Source: Acidobacteriota bacterium
GTDB lineage: Bacteria > Acidobacteriota > Terriglobia > Terriglobales > Acidobacteriaceae
Reading direction: 5' to 3'
Assembly (NCBI GenBank): GCA_018268915.1
Contig: JAFDVQ010000003.1
Location: 1-64,000 of the forward strand
Length of the DNA: 64,000 nt
Shown: positions 26,373 through 36,257 of the stretch, piece after piece
Position numbering within the stretch: position 1 is the first letter of the stretch
How the letters are laid out: every line of letters begins with the position of its first letter
Notes under the pieces: generated by a model
The model's input: the letters and a program-made list of their open reading frames with translations, nothing else
Databases searched by the model: none
Told to the model about the DNA's origin: nothing
Translations under genes and position numbers: made by a program

Positions 26373-26711
26373 ATGAGGTGCCTGCGCCTGAATGCCCGTG
26401 ACAACTCTGACTGCAGCCGTGTAATCCAAGAGTCATTGAACTTCGTCAATTTCGGCATGGGGACGGCAACGCTGCGCTTTCGATGCCCTTGCTGTGGATT
26501 CCGCACGCTGGACGCGCCGAACATTCTGGCGCTTTGCCCGGTGTGCTGGTGGGAAGATGACGGCCAGGAAGACTTCGACGCCCATGAGGTCCGCAACACT
26601 GTGAATGGCGATTGGAGCCTCGAAGAAGCGCGTTTGCACTACTCCAAGTGCGGCGCATCCCACCCGCGTTTTGTGCGTTATGTGCGCAAACCGGAGGTCT
26701 CCGAGCAGTAG
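26373..26711 (+). CDS. CPCC family cysteine-rich protein
   Basis: Small protein with FRCPCCGFRTLD and LCPVCWWEDDGQEDFD, the signature of the CPCC cysteine-rich family (probably zinc binding, function unknown). The conserved part starts at Met29 (26457). The earlier ATG at 26373 is kept because CGGAG lies five bases before it, but the first 28 residues show no similarity and the shorter form of 84 residues is equally possible. It is divergent from the Gfo/Idh gene. Confidence 0.8.
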   Translation: MRCLRLNARDNSDCSRVIQESLNFVNFGMGTATLRFRCPCCGFRTLDAPNILALCPVCWWEDDGQEDFDAHEVRNTVNGDWSLEEARLHYSKCGASHPRFVRYVRKPEVSEQ

Positions 26712-26885
26712 CATGACCGACCCGGTGCAATCGTCCCGGTTCGACGATCCGGGCGGTTTGACCTCCCTCCGTACACCCTCTTACCATAAGTTGAGGTAAA
26801 TCCCGCCACACGACGCTGTTTCCCATAGGCGACAGCCCGCTGGGCAGTAGATTTGGCGCCTGTCGCGCCCGGAAGGCAAAACACG

Positions 26886-28256
26886 TTGAGCAGCACTGAC
26901 ACCCTCGAAACAAACGAGCCATCGGGAACCCCCGAAGAAGCCCACGGTCACGAAGGCCACGATCATAACCACGAACACCAGCACGGTCCGGTTCTGAATC
27001 CCGAGGTGACGCGCGAGGTGGTCATCGACGCGCCGGCTGAGGACGTCGCAAAGGCGTTTCGGACGGTCACGCGGAACTATCAGCGATATGCCAGGCTGCC
27101 AGGTTTCCGACCGGGGAAAGTGCCGGAATCCGTCATCAAGCGAAAGTTTGCGAACGAGATCCGCAAGGAAGTCACGGAAGGGCTGCTTCCCGAGCAATTC
27201 AGAAAAAAGGTGGAAGAACTGGGAGTTCGGCCAGTCGGGCAGCCGCAAGTGACAGAGTTGACCATTGAAGACGGGCAGCCCCTGCACCTGAAGGCAGTAT
27301 TTGAATATCTGCCGGATGTTTCGATTGAAGGCTACGAACAAGTGGTGGTCGACAAGCCCTCGGTGGAAGTGACTGAGGACGAGTTCAAGCACGAATTGGA
27401 ACAACTACGCGAGTCTCGCGGCACTATCGAGCCAGTGGAAGAGGACCGCCCCCTGGTCGATGGCGACTGGGCACAGATCACCTATTCGGGAGTCGTGGCG
27501 GATGAGCCTGAGGCTGCTCCGATCGCCGGTGAGGATACGCTTGTCGAAGTCGGCGGGAAAGAGACAGTCGACGCGTTCAACCAGGTCTTGAGAGGCGCCA
27601 AGGCAGGACAGGAGTTGAAAGCCGAAGTCATCTACCCGGCTGACTACCCCGAAGCCAAGCTGCAGGGCAAGACGGTGGCCTACGAGCTCACCGTGAAGGC
27701 CATCAAGAGGCGGGTCCTTCCTGAATTGAGCGATGAGTTCGCCAAGGAAATGGGCAATTACGAAAGTTTGGACCAGCTGCAGAATGCCGTCCGGGAGCAT
27801 ATGGCAAACCGCAAGCGCCGCAGCGTGGAAGGTGAGACCAAGGATCGGCTGTTTGCGGCTCTGGTGGAGAAGTTCCAGTTCCCGGTGCCGGAATCCATGG
27901 TTCAGGAGCAGGTGGACGCCAGATTGGATCGGGGACTTCGAGCGTTGGCAGCCCAGGGCATGAACACGGAGCAAATGCGCAAGCTGGACTTCGGGCGGCT
28001 CCGCACAGCCCAGCGGGATTCTGCCGTGGCCGAGGTAAAGGCACACATTTTGCTGGACAAGATTGCTGAAAAAGAAGCAGTTACCGTCAGCGACGAGGAT
28101 CTGGACCGCGAACTTCACCTCGCGGCGCTCCAATCAAGGGAACCTTACGATGCACTCCGCCAGCGTTTGACTGAGGATGGCGGGCTGGCTAGAATCCGGG
28201 AACAATTGAAAAGGGAAAAAACCGCAAGTCTGCTGTACGAACGACTGCCTGCTTAA
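26886..28256 (+). CDS. tig: Trigger factor with His-rich N-terminal extension
   Basis: Ribosome-associated chaperone and peptidyl-prolyl isomerase for nascent chains. 456 residues from the TTG at 26886, which follows GGAAGG; the frame is open to 26853. After a short acidic leader, residues about 20-34 are a His-rich run (HGHEGHDHNHEHQHG) not found in the classical protein. Ribosome binding region (about 38-150, with YARLPGFRPGKVPESVIKRK), PPIase domain (about 165-255, DWAQITYSG) and C-terminal arm follow. First gene of the tig-clpP-clpX-lon run. Confidence 0.93.
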   Translation: MSSTDTLETNEPSGTPEEAHGHEGHDHNHEHQHGPVLNPEVTREVVIDAPAEDVAKAFRTVTRNYQRYARLPGFRPGKVPESVIKRKFANEIRKEVTEGLLPEQFRKKVEELGVRPVGQPQVTELTIEDGQPLHLKAVFEYLPDVSIEGYEQVVVDKPSVEVTEDEFKHELEQLRESRGTIEPVEEDRPLVDGDWAQITYSGVVADEPEAAPIAGEDTLVEVGGKETVDAFNQVLRGAKAGQELKAEVIYPADYPEAKLQGKTVAYELTVKAIKRRVLPELSDEFAKEMGNYESLDQLQNAVREHMANRKRRSVEGETKDRLFAALVEKFQFPVPESMVQEQVDARLDRGLRALAAQGMNTEQMRKLDFGRLRTAQRDSAVAEVKAHILLDKIAEKEAVTVSDEDLDRELHLAALQSREPYDALRQRLTEDGGLARIREQLKREKTASLLYERLPA

Positions 28257-28358
28257 TCACGTGCCGTATGTACCTTAGCCTGAACCGCGAAGGGCTGTAC
28301 GGCCATCAAAAAGAACGGGGCTACTGTGCAGGATTGACCCCGCAAGGATGAATTCCGA

Positions 28359-28949
28359 ATGGCATTGGTTCCCATGGTGGTTGAGCAGACGAGTCGGGGC
28401 GAGCGCGCCTATGACATTTATTCCCGTCTGCTGCGCGATAACATCATTTTCCTCGGCACGCCGATCGATGATCAGATAGCCAACCTTATCGTTGCTCAAA
28501 TGTTGTTCCTGTCAGGCGAAGATCCGGAGAAGGATATCCAGTTGTACATTAACTCCCCCGGGGGGTCTATTACCGCCGGGTTGGCAATTTATGACACAAT
28601 GCAGTTCATACGGAACAACGTGGTGACATACTGCATTGGTCAGGCGGCCAGCATGGGAGCGTTCCTTCTACTCGCCGGTACCAAGGGAAAGCGGTTTGCA
28701 CTGCCAAACTCGCGTATCCTGATTCACCAGCCATCCATGGGGGGGTTGAGCGGTCAGGCCACGGATATCGACATTCATGCGCGCGAGATTCTCCGCATCC
28801 GCGAAATTACCAACACTCTGATGGCGAAGCATACAGGCCAGCCATTGGACCGGATCGAACGAGATGTCGAGCGAGACTTCATTATGAATTCTCAACAGGC
28901 GAAAGAATACGGCATCATTGACGAAATCATCGACAGGCCCCGCACGTAG
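28359..28949 (+). CDS. clpP: ATP-dependent Clp protease proteolytic subunit
   Basis: 196-residue serine peptidase that forms the two-ring 14-mer which degrades proteins fed by ClpX. The catalytic triad is Ser98 (GQAASMGAF), His123 (LIHQP) and Asp173 (ERDF). N-terminal loops and the oligomerisation helix are present. It lies 102 bases after tig and 48 bases before clpX, the classical order. Confidence 0.98.
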   Translation: MALVPMVVEQTSRGERAYDIYSRLLRDNIIFLGTPIDDQIANLIVAQMLFLSGEDPEKDIQLYINSPGGSITAGLAIYDTMQFIRNNVVTYCIGQAASMGAFLLLAGTKGKRFALPNSRILIHQPSMGGLSGQATDIDIHAREILRIREITNTLMAKHTGQPLDRIERDVERDFIMNSQQAKEYGIIDEIIDRPRT

Positions 28950-28997
28950 AGGCCACGCAAGCGGAATCAAATTCGTGAGGCCAAGGGGAGTCCACCA

Positions 28998-30272
28998 ATG
29001 AAAACGCGCACGGGGCCGGAAGAAGCGCTGCGCTGTTCGTTCTGCCATAAATCGCAGGACGCAGTTGCCAAGTTGATCTCGTCGCCCAGCGACTATCCAC
29101 GGGCATACATCTGCGATGAATGCGTCGCTGTTTGTAACTCCATCCTTGAAGACGACCGGGGAGATTCCACGCATCCGGCGACAGCCGCCGGGCACCTGCC
29201 CAAGCCGCAGGAAGTGAAGAGCTTTCTTGACGACTATGTAATTGGGCAGGACCAGACAAAAAAGAAGCTCGCGGTGGCGGTTTACAACCACTACAAGCGC
29301 GTGCAGATGAACCGCATGCGCAACAACGAAGTCGAGCTGGCGAAGTCGAACATCCTGCTGATCGGTCCAACCGGTTCCGGAAAGACGCTGCTCGCACACA
29401 CTCTGGCGAAGATGCTCGACGTTCCCTTCGCAATCGTGGATGCGACGACACTTACCGAAGCTGGATACGTCGGCGAAGACGTCGAGAACATCATTTTGAA
29501 GCTGCTTCAGGCAGCCGATGGGGATGTGACACGTGCGCAGCAGGGCATCATCTACATCGACGAGATCGATAAGATCGGCCGCAAAGACGAGAACCCGTCC
29601 ATTACTCGCGATGTCTCAGGTGAGGGCGTGCAGCAGGCCCTTCTGAAGATCCTGGAAGGCACCGTCGCCAATGTCCCCCCGCAAGGTGGACGCAAGCATC
29701 CTCACCAGGAATTCACCGCCGTTGACACGACAAACATCCTCTTTATCTGCGGTGGAGCGTTTGTCGGTCTCGAACGCGTGGTTGGTCGCCGCATTGGAAA
29801 GAAAGCGCTCGGATTCAGGGCTGCTGACGCGGACGCGGATCAGGCAACGTCGCGTTCTCATCGAGACACCGAATTGCTTCGCAAGACTGAACCCCAGGAC
29901 TTGATCAAGTACGGATTGATTCCTGAGTTTGTCGGACGCCTGCCTGTGATGGGTGTGCTGGATGAACTCGATGAGGCCGCGCTCGTCGAGATCCTCACAA
30001 AACCACGCAACGCGATCGTCAAGCAATATCAGCGGCTGCTCGAGTACGAGAACGTTCGCCTCCATTTCAGCAACGATGCGATTGGTGCGGTTGCTCGCGA
30101 AGCGCTGGCGCGCAAGGTTGGCGCACGCGGTCTGCGCATGATCCTGGAAGAGCTGATGCTTGATCTCATGTATCACCTGCCTTCCAGTAAGAAGGTTCGC
30201 GATCTGGAAATTACGAAGGACATGGTGGAGCGCCGCGATCTCTCCCTGTGCCTGCTTGAGAAGGCTGGATAA
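28998..30272 (+). CDS. clpX: ATP-dependent Clp protease ATP-binding subunit ClpX
   Basis: 424-residue AAA+ unfoldase. N-terminal zinc-binding domain with Cys13, Cys16, Cys39 and Cys42; Walker A GPTGSGKT; Walker [11 protein letters not shown]; sensor region and C-terminal small domain with [14 protein letters not shown]. The ClpP-docking loop reads ALGF where Escherichia coli has IGF. The loop after it is enriched in Asp and Ala ([10 protein letters not shown]). GGGGAG precedes the ATG. It follows clpP directly. Confidence 0.98.
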   Translation: MKTRTGPEEALRCSFCHKSQDAVAKLISSPSDYPRAYICDECVAVCNSILEDDRGDSTHPATAAGHLPKPQEVKSFLDDYVIGQDQTKKKLAVAVYNHYKRVQMNRMRNNEVELAKSNILLIGPTGSGKTLLAHTLAKMLDVPFAIVDATTLTEAGYVGEDVENIILKLLQAADGDVTRAQQGIIYIDEIDKIGRKDENPSITRDVSGEGVQQALLKILEGTVANVPPQGGRKHPHQEFTAVDTTNILFICGGAFVGLERVVGRRIGKKALGFRAADADADQATSRSHRDTELLRKTEPQDLIKYGLIPEFVGRLPVMGVLDELDEAALVEILTKPRNAIVKQYQRLLEYENVRLHFSNDAIGAVAREALARKVGARGLRMILEELMLDLMYHLPSSKKVRDLEITKDMVERRDLSLCLLEKAG

Positions 30273-30311
30273 GTACATCAGGGGTTCGAGCAAAACACAG
30301 TTTTCGTGCAG

Positions 30312-30347
30312 TCAAAGGTCACATCACGAAGTGGATGTGACCTTTGA
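30312..30347. terminator. 14-bp perfect hairpin between clpX and lon
   Basis: TCAAAGGTCACATC (30312-30325) is fully complementary to GATGTGACCTTTGA (30334-30347) with an eight-base loop. It lies 40 bases after the clpX stop and 121 before lon. Only a weak T-rich tail (GTCTTTAG) follows, so it is either a terminator separating lon from the clp genes or a regulatory stem in the lon leader. Confidence 0.55.
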
Positions 30348-30467
30348 GTCTTTAGGAGTTACCCCTCTCCCCCGCAGAAGTAAACGGCTGTACAATCCCA
30401 ACAAGACGCGCGGCACCGCTTTGAATCGGGGGTCCTTCTAGCGCGTCTAAGAATCACTGGTGTTCAT

Positions 30468-32876
30468 ATGACTTCGAAAGAAAAAAACGAGCCTCGCAAA
30501 CTTCCCATGATGCCCATCCGGGACATGGTGATCTTCCCCTACATGATGACTCCGTTTGTCGTAGGCCGACTCTCGAGCGTGCGCGCTCTGGAAGAAGCGC
30601 TGAATGGGGACCGCAAGATTTTTCTTGCCACTCAGCATGACGCATCAATCGATGAGCCAAAGGCGAAAGAGATCTATCAGGTCGGTTCGATTTGCAACAT
30701 CGTGCAAAGCGTAAAGATGCCGGACGGCAATATCAAGGTGCTCGTAGAGGGAGTAGAGCGCGCAAAGTCGACCGAGGTAAACGACAAGGATGGATTCTTT
30801 GTCGCCACAGTGCGCACGGGTAAGACCGATTTCGAAATGACTCCTTCGGTCGAACAACTGATGCAGCGCGTGACAGGATTGTTTGAGCAGTATGTGAAGC
30901 TGCAGCAGTCGCTCAACTACGAGACCATCATCGCCACGGTGCGGATGGATGAGCCGGCAAAGCTGTCGGACACCATCGCAGCGAATCTGCAATTGGGCAT
31001 CGAAGAGAAACAGGAGTTGCTTGCAATTTTTGATCCCGCGGCGCGGCTTTCGCGCATTGCCGATGTGCTCGACATCGAAATTGAAAAGCTCGACCTCGAC
31101 CGCAACATTCAGTCGCGCGTGAAGCGGCAGATGGAGCGGGCGCAGAAAGAGTACTACCTCAACGAAAAGATCAAGGCGATTCAGAAAGAACTGGGACGCG
31201 GCGAGAAGAACGAGTTTGACGAACTTCGCAAGAAGATCGAAGCCGCCGGAATGCCAAAAGAAGTTCTAGAAAAAGCGGTTCAAGAGCTTAAGAAGCTCGA
31301 AGCAATGCCACCCATGTCCGCTGAATCGACAGTGAGCCGCAACTATATCGATTGGTTGCTCGGCGTGCCGTGGAAGAAAAGATCCAAAGAGACTCGCTCG
31401 ATTGATTTCGCTGAGAAGGTTCTGAACGAAGATCACTACGGGCTGGAGAAAATCAAGGAACGCATTCTCGAATTCCTCGCAGTTCGGCAACTGGTGAAAA
31501 ATCCCAAAGGGTCGATTCTCTGCTTCGTCGGACCTCCGGGAGTGGGAAAGACTTCGCTCGGCATGTCGATCGCGAAGGCCACCGGACGCAAATTTGTGCG
31601 GCTTTCGCTGGGCGGCGTGCGCGATGAGGCTGAAATTCGAGGTCACCGGCGTACGTATATCGGTGCTTTGCCTGGGCAGATCATTCAGCACATGAAGCGT
31701 GCGGGGACAAAGAACCCTGTGTTCCTGCTGGATGAAGTGGACAAGATGGCGTCCGACTTCCGCGGCGATCCGGCATCGGCCCTGCTTGAGGTTCTCGATC
31801 CCGAGCAGAACACCAGCTTCCAGGACCATTACCTCGACGTCGATTACGACCTATCGCAGGTGCTGTTCGTGGCCACGGCAAACGTGCTGCATACCGTGCC
31901 GGCTCCGCTTCAGGACCGCATGGAAGTGCTGCGCCTCCAGGGCTACACCGAGCAGGAGAAGCTGGAGATAGCCAAGCAGTACCTGGTGAAGAAGCAGCGC
32001 GAGCAGACCGGTTTAAGCGAGAAGAACATCGTCTTCGCTGACGACGCGATTCTCGAGATCATTCGCAAGTACACGCGAGAAGCCGGCGTTCGCAACCTGG
32101 AGCGCGAGATCGGTAATGTATGCCGCAAGGTCGCCCGGCGCGTAGTGAAGAAGGGCGCAAAGCACAAAGAAGAAATCACGGCGGCGAGCATCGCAGAACA
32201 CCTCGGCGTAGCGCGTTTCCGCGATTCCGAAGTTCACGAGAAGAGCGAAGTCGGCCTTGTAACCGGCCTTGCGTGGACTGAAGTGGGTGGAAGCATCCTT
32301 ACCACCGAAGTTCAGGTTCTCGATGGCAAGGGCAAGATGACCATCACCGGTCAGCTCGGCGACGTAATGCAGGAATCGGCGCAGGCTGCATTGGCATACA
32401 TCCGCAGCAAGGCACAGGCGCTTGGGTTGACGCGGGAGTTCTACCGCAATGTCGATCTGCACCTGCATGTGCCAGAGGGGGCGATTCCGAAAGATGGTCC
32501 TTCTGCCGGCATCACGATGGCAACGGCGCTGGCAAGCGCACTCGCGAAAATCCCGGTTCGAAGAGATATCGCAATGACCGGCGAGATCACGCTTCGCGGG
32601 AAGGTGCTGCCCATCGGTGGATTGAAGGAGAAGTTGCTGGCTGCGTTGCGTGCGGGCATCTTCGAGGCGATTCTGCCGCGGGGCAACGAGAAGGACCTGA
32701 GCGAATTGCCGGACAACATCAAGAATTCGATGAAGCTGCATTTCGTCGACACGATGGACGAGGTGTTGGCGCTTGCTCTGGAAAGCCCACTGCCTGCACC
32801 GAAGCCGGAATCAGAGGTGATTCCGGCAGTACCGCCGCCAAGCGAAGTGGTGGGGGGACAAGTGGCTCGCCAGTAG
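30468..32876 (+). CDS. lon: ATP-dependent protease Lon
   Basis: 802-residue LonA: N-terminal substrate-binding domain (about 10-205), long coiled region (about 210-300), AAA+ domain with [11 protein letters not shown] and [11 protein letters not shown], and the peptidase domain with [12 protein letters not shown], whose catalytic Ser is residue 679. The [14 protein letters not shown] segment carries the catalytic Lys. It degrades misfolded and some regulatory proteins in the cytoplasm. Position after tig-clpP-clpX forms a proteostasis block. The C-terminal 25 residues are Pro-rich. Confidence 0.98.
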   Translation: MTSKEKNEPRKLPMMPIRDMVIFPYMMTPFVVGRLSSVRALEEALNGDRKIFLATQHDASIDEPKAKEIYQVGSICNIVQSVKMPDGNIKVLVEGVERAKSTEVNDKDGFFVATVRTGKTDFEMTPSVEQLMQRVTGLFEQYVKLQQSLNYETIIATVRMDEPAKLSDTIAANLQLGIEEKQELLAIFDPAARLSRIADVLDIEIEKLDLDRNIQSRVKRQMERAQKEYYLNEKIKAIQKELGRGEKNEFDELRKKIEAAGMPKEVLEKAVQELKKLEAMPPMSAESTVSRNYIDWLLGVPWKKRSKETRSIDFAEKVLNEDHYGLEKIKERILEFLAVRQLVKNPKGSILCFVGPPGVGKTSLGMSIAKATGRKFVRLSLGGVRDEAEIRGHRRTYIGALPGQIIQHMKRAGTKNPVFLLDEVDKMASDFRGDPASALLEVLDPEQNTSFQDHYLDVDYDLSQVLFVATANVLHTVPAPLQDRMEVLRLQGYTEQEKLEIAKQYLVKKQREQTGLSEKNIVFADDAILEIIRKYTREAGVRNLEREIGNVCRKVARRVVKKGAKHKEEITAASIAEHLGVARFRDSEVHEKSEVGLVTGLAWTEVGGSILTTEVQVLDGKGKMTITGQLGDVMQESAQAALAYIRSKAQALGLTREFYRNVDLHLHVPEGAIPKDGPSAGITMATALASALAKIPVRRDIAMTGEITLRGKVLPIGGLKEKLLAALRAGIFEAILPRGNEKDLSELPDNIKNSMKLHFVDTMDEVLALALESPLPAPKPESEVIPAVPPPSEVVGGQVARQ

Positions 32877-32927
32877 AATCCGCTTCGAAACGGAAATAAG
32901 GGGAAGGCTCTATTCTTCCTCTTTGCG

Positions 32928-33206
32928 TTAGCGCATCTGGATGTCTTGATACGCGTGTGCCCAAGCGTTCATGACATCGTCGAACGTCATGCCTGGTTCC
33001 ATCTTGCAGTTTGAGAACTTCTCGTTCTGTTTCTCGCACTGAGCTACGCGTTCGCCCTTCTCGTTGAAGAGGGTGAGGTTGTCAGGCCCTTTGGAGGCTT
33101 GGACAATTGCCGGCTTGGTAACGGGCGGCGCCGCAAACTTGATAGCGTGAACGTCGGACCCATTGGAGGTAGCGGCGAGCAGACAAATGGCAACAAGAGC
33201 GTGCAC
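32928..33206 (-). CDS. Small secreted hypothetical protein
   Basis: 92 residues, GTG start at 33206 with GGAG six bases upstream. A short signal sequence (ALVAICLLAATSNG) precedes a mature part with two cysteines (VAQCEKQ, SNCKMEPG) that could form a disulfide. It ends in a helical WAHAYQDIQMR. No family is recognised. It converges on lon with a 51-base gap and is divergent from engB. Confidence 0.6.
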   Translation of the reverse strand: MHALVAICLLAATSNGSDVHAIKFAAPPVTKPAIVQASKGPDNLTLFNEKGERVAQCEKQNEKFSNCKMEPGMTFDDVMNAWAHAYQDIQMR

Positions 33207-33384
33207 GTTTGACTCCAGTTAGGTTGTAAGGGTGAGGCCAGTATAGGGCAGGTCTGATAAATCGCAAGAGGCATTCTTGGGTCATTCGTCACGCGGCATT
33301 ACTTCTGGAACGGGGCGCCAATTCGGAGATGAACGAGACTTCGGGCTTGTGATGCGGCGGGGTCCGATATCCTGAGAGCAGTCG

Positions 33385-33969
33385 ATGCGATATCAGACCA
33401 AATTTCTTCTATCAGCGCTGGATGCCCAGCAGTTCCCTGCGCCAACGGTGCCGGAGATCGCCTTCCTGGGCCGGTCAAATGTGGGCAAGTCGAGCTTGCT
33501 GAATGCGCTGGTCGGCGAGAAGGCTGCGAAGGTTTCGTCTACTCCGGGGCGCACGAGAGCCATCAACTTCTTTCAGCTTTCCGACGAAAAGGGCCACCCA
33601 AGAATCGTGCTCGCGGACTTACCCGGATACGGCTACGCGAAAATTTCCAAGTCGATATCTGCGGAGTGGCCGAAGTTTATCGAGCCCTACCTGGCTGAAC
33701 GCGACACTCTCAGACTCTGCGTTTGTTTAGTCGACTCGAATATTCCGCCGCAGCCGAGCGACGGCAAACTGCTGGAGTGGCTGCGGCACGTCGGGCGAGA
33801 CTTTCTGGTAGTTGCTACCAAGACGGATCGGTTGAGCGGCAATCAACGCACGAAAAACCTGGCGGCAATAAGGCGTGAGTTTGAATTGGACGAAGTTTTA
33901 CCCGTGTCAGCAAAGACAAATGCGGGGATCAGGGAGCTTTGGAGTCGGATAGAGGCAAACGAGGGCTAG
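33385..33969 (+). CDS. engB: Ribosome biogenesis GTP-binding protein EngB/YsxC
   Basis: 194-residue essential-type GTPase that assists assembly of the large ribosomal subunit. G1 is GRSNVGKSSL, G2 lies in TPGRTRAINFF, G3 is DLPGYGYAK, G4 is TKTDRL and G5 is VSAKTN. Length is normal. It stands alone, divergent from the small secreted protein. Confidence 0.97.
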   Translation: MRYQTKFLLSALDAQQFPAPTVPEIAFLGRSNVGKSSLLNALVGEKAAKVSSTPGRTRAINFFQLSDEKGHPRIVLADLPGYGYAKISKSISAEWPKFIEPYLAERDTLRLCVCLVDSNIPPQPSDGKLLEWLRHVGRDFLVVATKTDRLSGNQRTKNLAAIRREFELDEVLPVSAKTNAGIRELWSRIEANEG

Positions 33970-34012
33970 AGCGCGGAGTGCCACCGATGGCGTCAGCCGG
34001 AACACTTGCCAC

Positions 34013-34768
34013 TCATCTCTCGCGAGGCCTGAACGTTACCTCAGTCCCAATCTGGCCTTCACGCATAGCCTTGGCAAACTGCTGCACAATCTCCTGCGCA
34101 GCTACAGGATCGCAATACAGCACACGATGATTGCTTGCGCTTCTGCCCAGATAACGCGGAGACGAACGAATCCAGCGACGCTGCCATGAATTCGGAGGCA
34201 GATACTCAAGTGCAATCGCGTCCAGCCTGGGCATCCATTTCGCCGGAGCCTCGGCAACCCTCCAGTTGACGAGCGCCAGCTCAGCCTCTGGCTCGTTGAA
34301 TTGAATCACATTCGCACGATCGCCGAAATTCGTCAGCCTGCGTTGCTCGTCCGGAAGGCCAGCAAACAAAAAGTCCGGTTGGATGCCACGCTCGAGCATC
34401 TCTTCTTCAATGGCGCCGGGAGAAGCCGCAACGCACACCGAAACCATCGAGTGCTTGCGAATTTCGTTCTTCAGGATCCGCAGCGCTTCGTCCAGAGAAG
34501 TCACCAGGAAATCGGAAACACCGTCGCGAACCGCCTGCCTCTGCGCTTCAGGATTGGCCGTCGCAGCCAGCGAAGCGCAGCCCGCAACGTTGCCGGCGAT
34601 CATTGCAGCACGGCCTTGCCCATCAAGTTCGCCAACGTAAACGAGTTTGCCTGCCAGCCCCTGGTCGGCATCGTACCCATTTCCCGCACTCGCGGCGAGG
34701 CCGCGGTAGCAGGCATACGCGTTCAGCAAGAGTTCCGGAAGATCCGAGGGCGAATTCTCAGGCGGCAC
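34013..34768 (-). CDS. Hypothetical protein in the secretin operon
   Basis: 251 residues, GTG start at 34768, 11 bases after the preceding gene. No signal peptide or membrane helix, so cytoplasmic. A repeated Rossmann-like alternation of strands and helices is apparent (KLVYVGELDGQGRAAMIAG, VSDFLVTSLDEALRILKNEI, SMVSVCVAAS), and several tryptophans sit in the C-terminal third. I do not recognise the family. It is the last gene of a five-gene minus-strand run that starts with the secretin, so a link to that machine is possible but unproven. Confidence 0.6.
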   Translation of the reverse strand: MPPENSPSDLPELLLNAYACYRGLAASAGNGYDADQGLAGKLVYVGELDGQGRAAMIAGNVAGCASLAATANPEAQRQAVRDGVSDFLVTSLDEALRILKNEIRKHSMVSVCVAASPGAIEEEMLERGIQPDFLFAGLPDEQRRLTNFGDRANVIQFNEPEAELALVNWRVAEAPAKWMPRLDAIALEYLPPNSWQRRWIRSSPRYLGRSASNHRVLYCDPVAAQEIVQQFAKAMREGQIGTEVTFRPRER

Positions 34769-34779
34769 AGAAGACGATC

Positions 34780-35256
34780 TTATTCCTTCCCGCGCTCGAA
34801 CCAGTTCTTTTCGCGGACAAAGAGGATGAGTTCGCCTGGAAGAGCGGTGGTCTTGTATTTTTCATTCACCCTGGTGTGGCCGCATCCGTTCGCCATGACC
34901 ATGCCTTCGGACATGATCTGCGGCACCAGGTACCACACGTCGCCGAACGTCGGCTTCTGCGCGTCGCAGTTGACGTAGACCTCCATCGAGGCATCGTAAG
35001 CGAGATGTATCGAGATCTCATGAACATCGGAGGGGATGGTCATCTCAGCCGAGCCGTCGTCGTTCTGCTTCACCCAGTCATTGTGAATCAATTTGAGATG
35101 GTCAACGCGGACCTGATAGCCCGTGGGCATCACTGGATGGCCCGTTCTGCCGTCGAAAACCTTCAGTGTGATTGTTTTAGTGTCTTGAGCATGCGATGTG
35201 CCACACAAGGCGAATAGCCACACGAACAGCAATGAGCCAATGATCTTTCGAGCCAT
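34780..35256 (-). CDS. Secreted hypothetical protein in the secretin operon
   Basis: 158 residues from the ATG at 35256, chosen because GAGGG lies four bases upstream; a start four codons earlier is possible. A signal peptide (GSLLFVWLFALCGTSHAQ) precedes a beta-rich domain with TITLKVFDGRTGHPV and SAEMTIPSDVHEISIHLAY, which resembles a carboxypeptidase-regulatory or Cna-B-like sandwich. Two cysteines (VNCDAQ, NGCGHT) may form a disulfide. It lies 12 bases downstream of a pseudopilin gene. Function unknown. Confidence 0.6.
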   Translation of the reverse strand: MARKIIGSLLFVWLFALCGTSHAQDTKTITLKVFDGRTGHPVMPTGYQVRVDHLKLIHNDWVKQNDDGSAEMTIPSDVHEISIHLAYDASMEVYVNCDAQKPTFGDVWYLVPQIMSEGMVMANGCGHTRVNEKYKTTALPGELILFVREKNWFERGKE

Positions 35257-35268
35257 TTTCCCTCGCAA

Positions 35269-35670
35269 CTACCAAGTGGAGTAAGGCTGTCCGTCGGATC
35301 CTGTCTCCTGAGAGCCGGAGTGCACGTCATCTATTCCTGGGTCGGTCTGATCGAGCGAGTGCAATGCATCGCTCGTGTCGGTACTCCAGGTGTCGCGCGC
35401 CTTGGTCATTGGATCTTCTGGGATGACCTTCAAGTATCCCTCCTGCACCAAGTCCTCAAGCGACTGGGGAGCCTTTTGCTTGTCCATGGTGTAGGAGTCA
35501 ATTGCAGATCTCATTACGCGCAGGTCTTCTTTCAGCACCGCTTCCTTCGCATTGCGAATGGCGCCGACGAAGCTGGGAATGGCGAGAGTCGTCAGCACGC
35601 CGATGATCATCATGACGATCATCAGTTCCATCAGCGTGAAGCCGGCTTCGTTTTTCCATTTGCTGCGCAT
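35269..35670 (-). CDS. Type II secretion/type IV pilin-like pseudopilin (GspG type)
   Basis: 133 residues. The prepilin cleavage motif is EAGFTLMELMIVMMIIGVL, with Gly before the cut and Glu at +5, followed by the usual hydrophobic helix. A globular part follows with RSAIDSYTMDKQKAPQSLEDL and IPEDPMTKARDTW, the GspG hallmark. The start at 35670 leaves a short basic leader (MRSKWKNEAG), as expected. It is cotranscribed with a second pseudopilin and a secretin. Confidence 0.88.
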   Translation of the reverse strand: MRSKWKNEAGFTLMELMIVMMIIGVLTTLAIPSFVGAIRNAKEAVLKEDLRVMRSAIDSYTMDKQKAPQSLEDLVQEGYLKVIPEDPMTKARDTWSTDTSDALHSLDQTDPGIDDVHSGSQETGSDGQPYSTW

Positions 35671-35773
35671 AGCTGACTCTATTCTCCTACATCCATTGGT
35701 GTTTGCGCCCACAAGGCCGGGCCGTTGCCGTTACCTCGGGTGAGCCCTTTGGTATACGATCAGGGTTGATCCC

Positions 35774-36244
35774 CTACCAGTCTGAATACTTCGTTCCGTC
35801 CAGGGCCGTTCCGGTCGACTTGGAATACACGTCAAAGACGCTCTGGCCGCCGTAGGAATCGGATTTCGGGTCGTCCTGCATCGAGTGGAGTCCCCACTCT
35901 GTCTTCCCTGTCATGGGGTCAACGGGGATACGGCGAAGGAACTTAACCTTCTTGCCTTGAATGTCTACGCCCGTTACCAGCGTTTCCAGGTCGGGTGGAT
36001 AGTTTTGGCTGTCCACCTTGGTCTGGATGCCGCCTTTGTCAGCTGCATCTTTGTAGTGGTCGATGGCGTCACGCATCTCCCATAGGTCGCGCCTCAGTTC
36101 GCGTTCTTTATCCCGTTTGACCTTGAATCGCGCGATGGGGATAGCCGCCGATGCCAGGATCGACAGAATCGCAACCGTTACGATCAATTCGACGAGCGTC
36201 AGGCCGCGCTCCGAAGGATTTCGGATTGACCGTTGCGCCTTCAT
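35774..36244 (-). CDS. Pseudopilin (GspG type)
   Basis: 156 residues. The leader ends SERG and cleavage is expected before LTLVELIVTVAILSIL, with Glu at +5. The globular part contains REMRDAIDHYK-like helix sequence and YPPDLETLV, then RRIPVDPMTGKTEWGL as in major pseudopilins. It lies 13 bases after the secretin gene and 103 bases before the second pseudopilin gene, all on the minus strand. The two pseudopilins are clearly paralogous. Confidence 0.88.
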   Translation of the reverse strand: MKAQRSIRNPSERGLTLVELIVTVAILSILASAAIPIARFKVKRDKERELRRDLWEMRDAIDHYKDAADKGGIQTKVDSQNYPPDLETLVTGVDIQGKKVKFLRRIPVDPMTGKTEWGLHSMQDDPKSDSYGGQSVFDVYSKSTGTALDGTKYSDW

Positions 36245-36257
36245 GAATTCGTAGCTC

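Noticed and set aside
30273..30311. GGTTCGAGC after clpX as a tRNA T-arm
   Set aside because: No acceptor, D-arm or anticodon stem can be formed around it. No other tRNA-like T-arm was found between genes.
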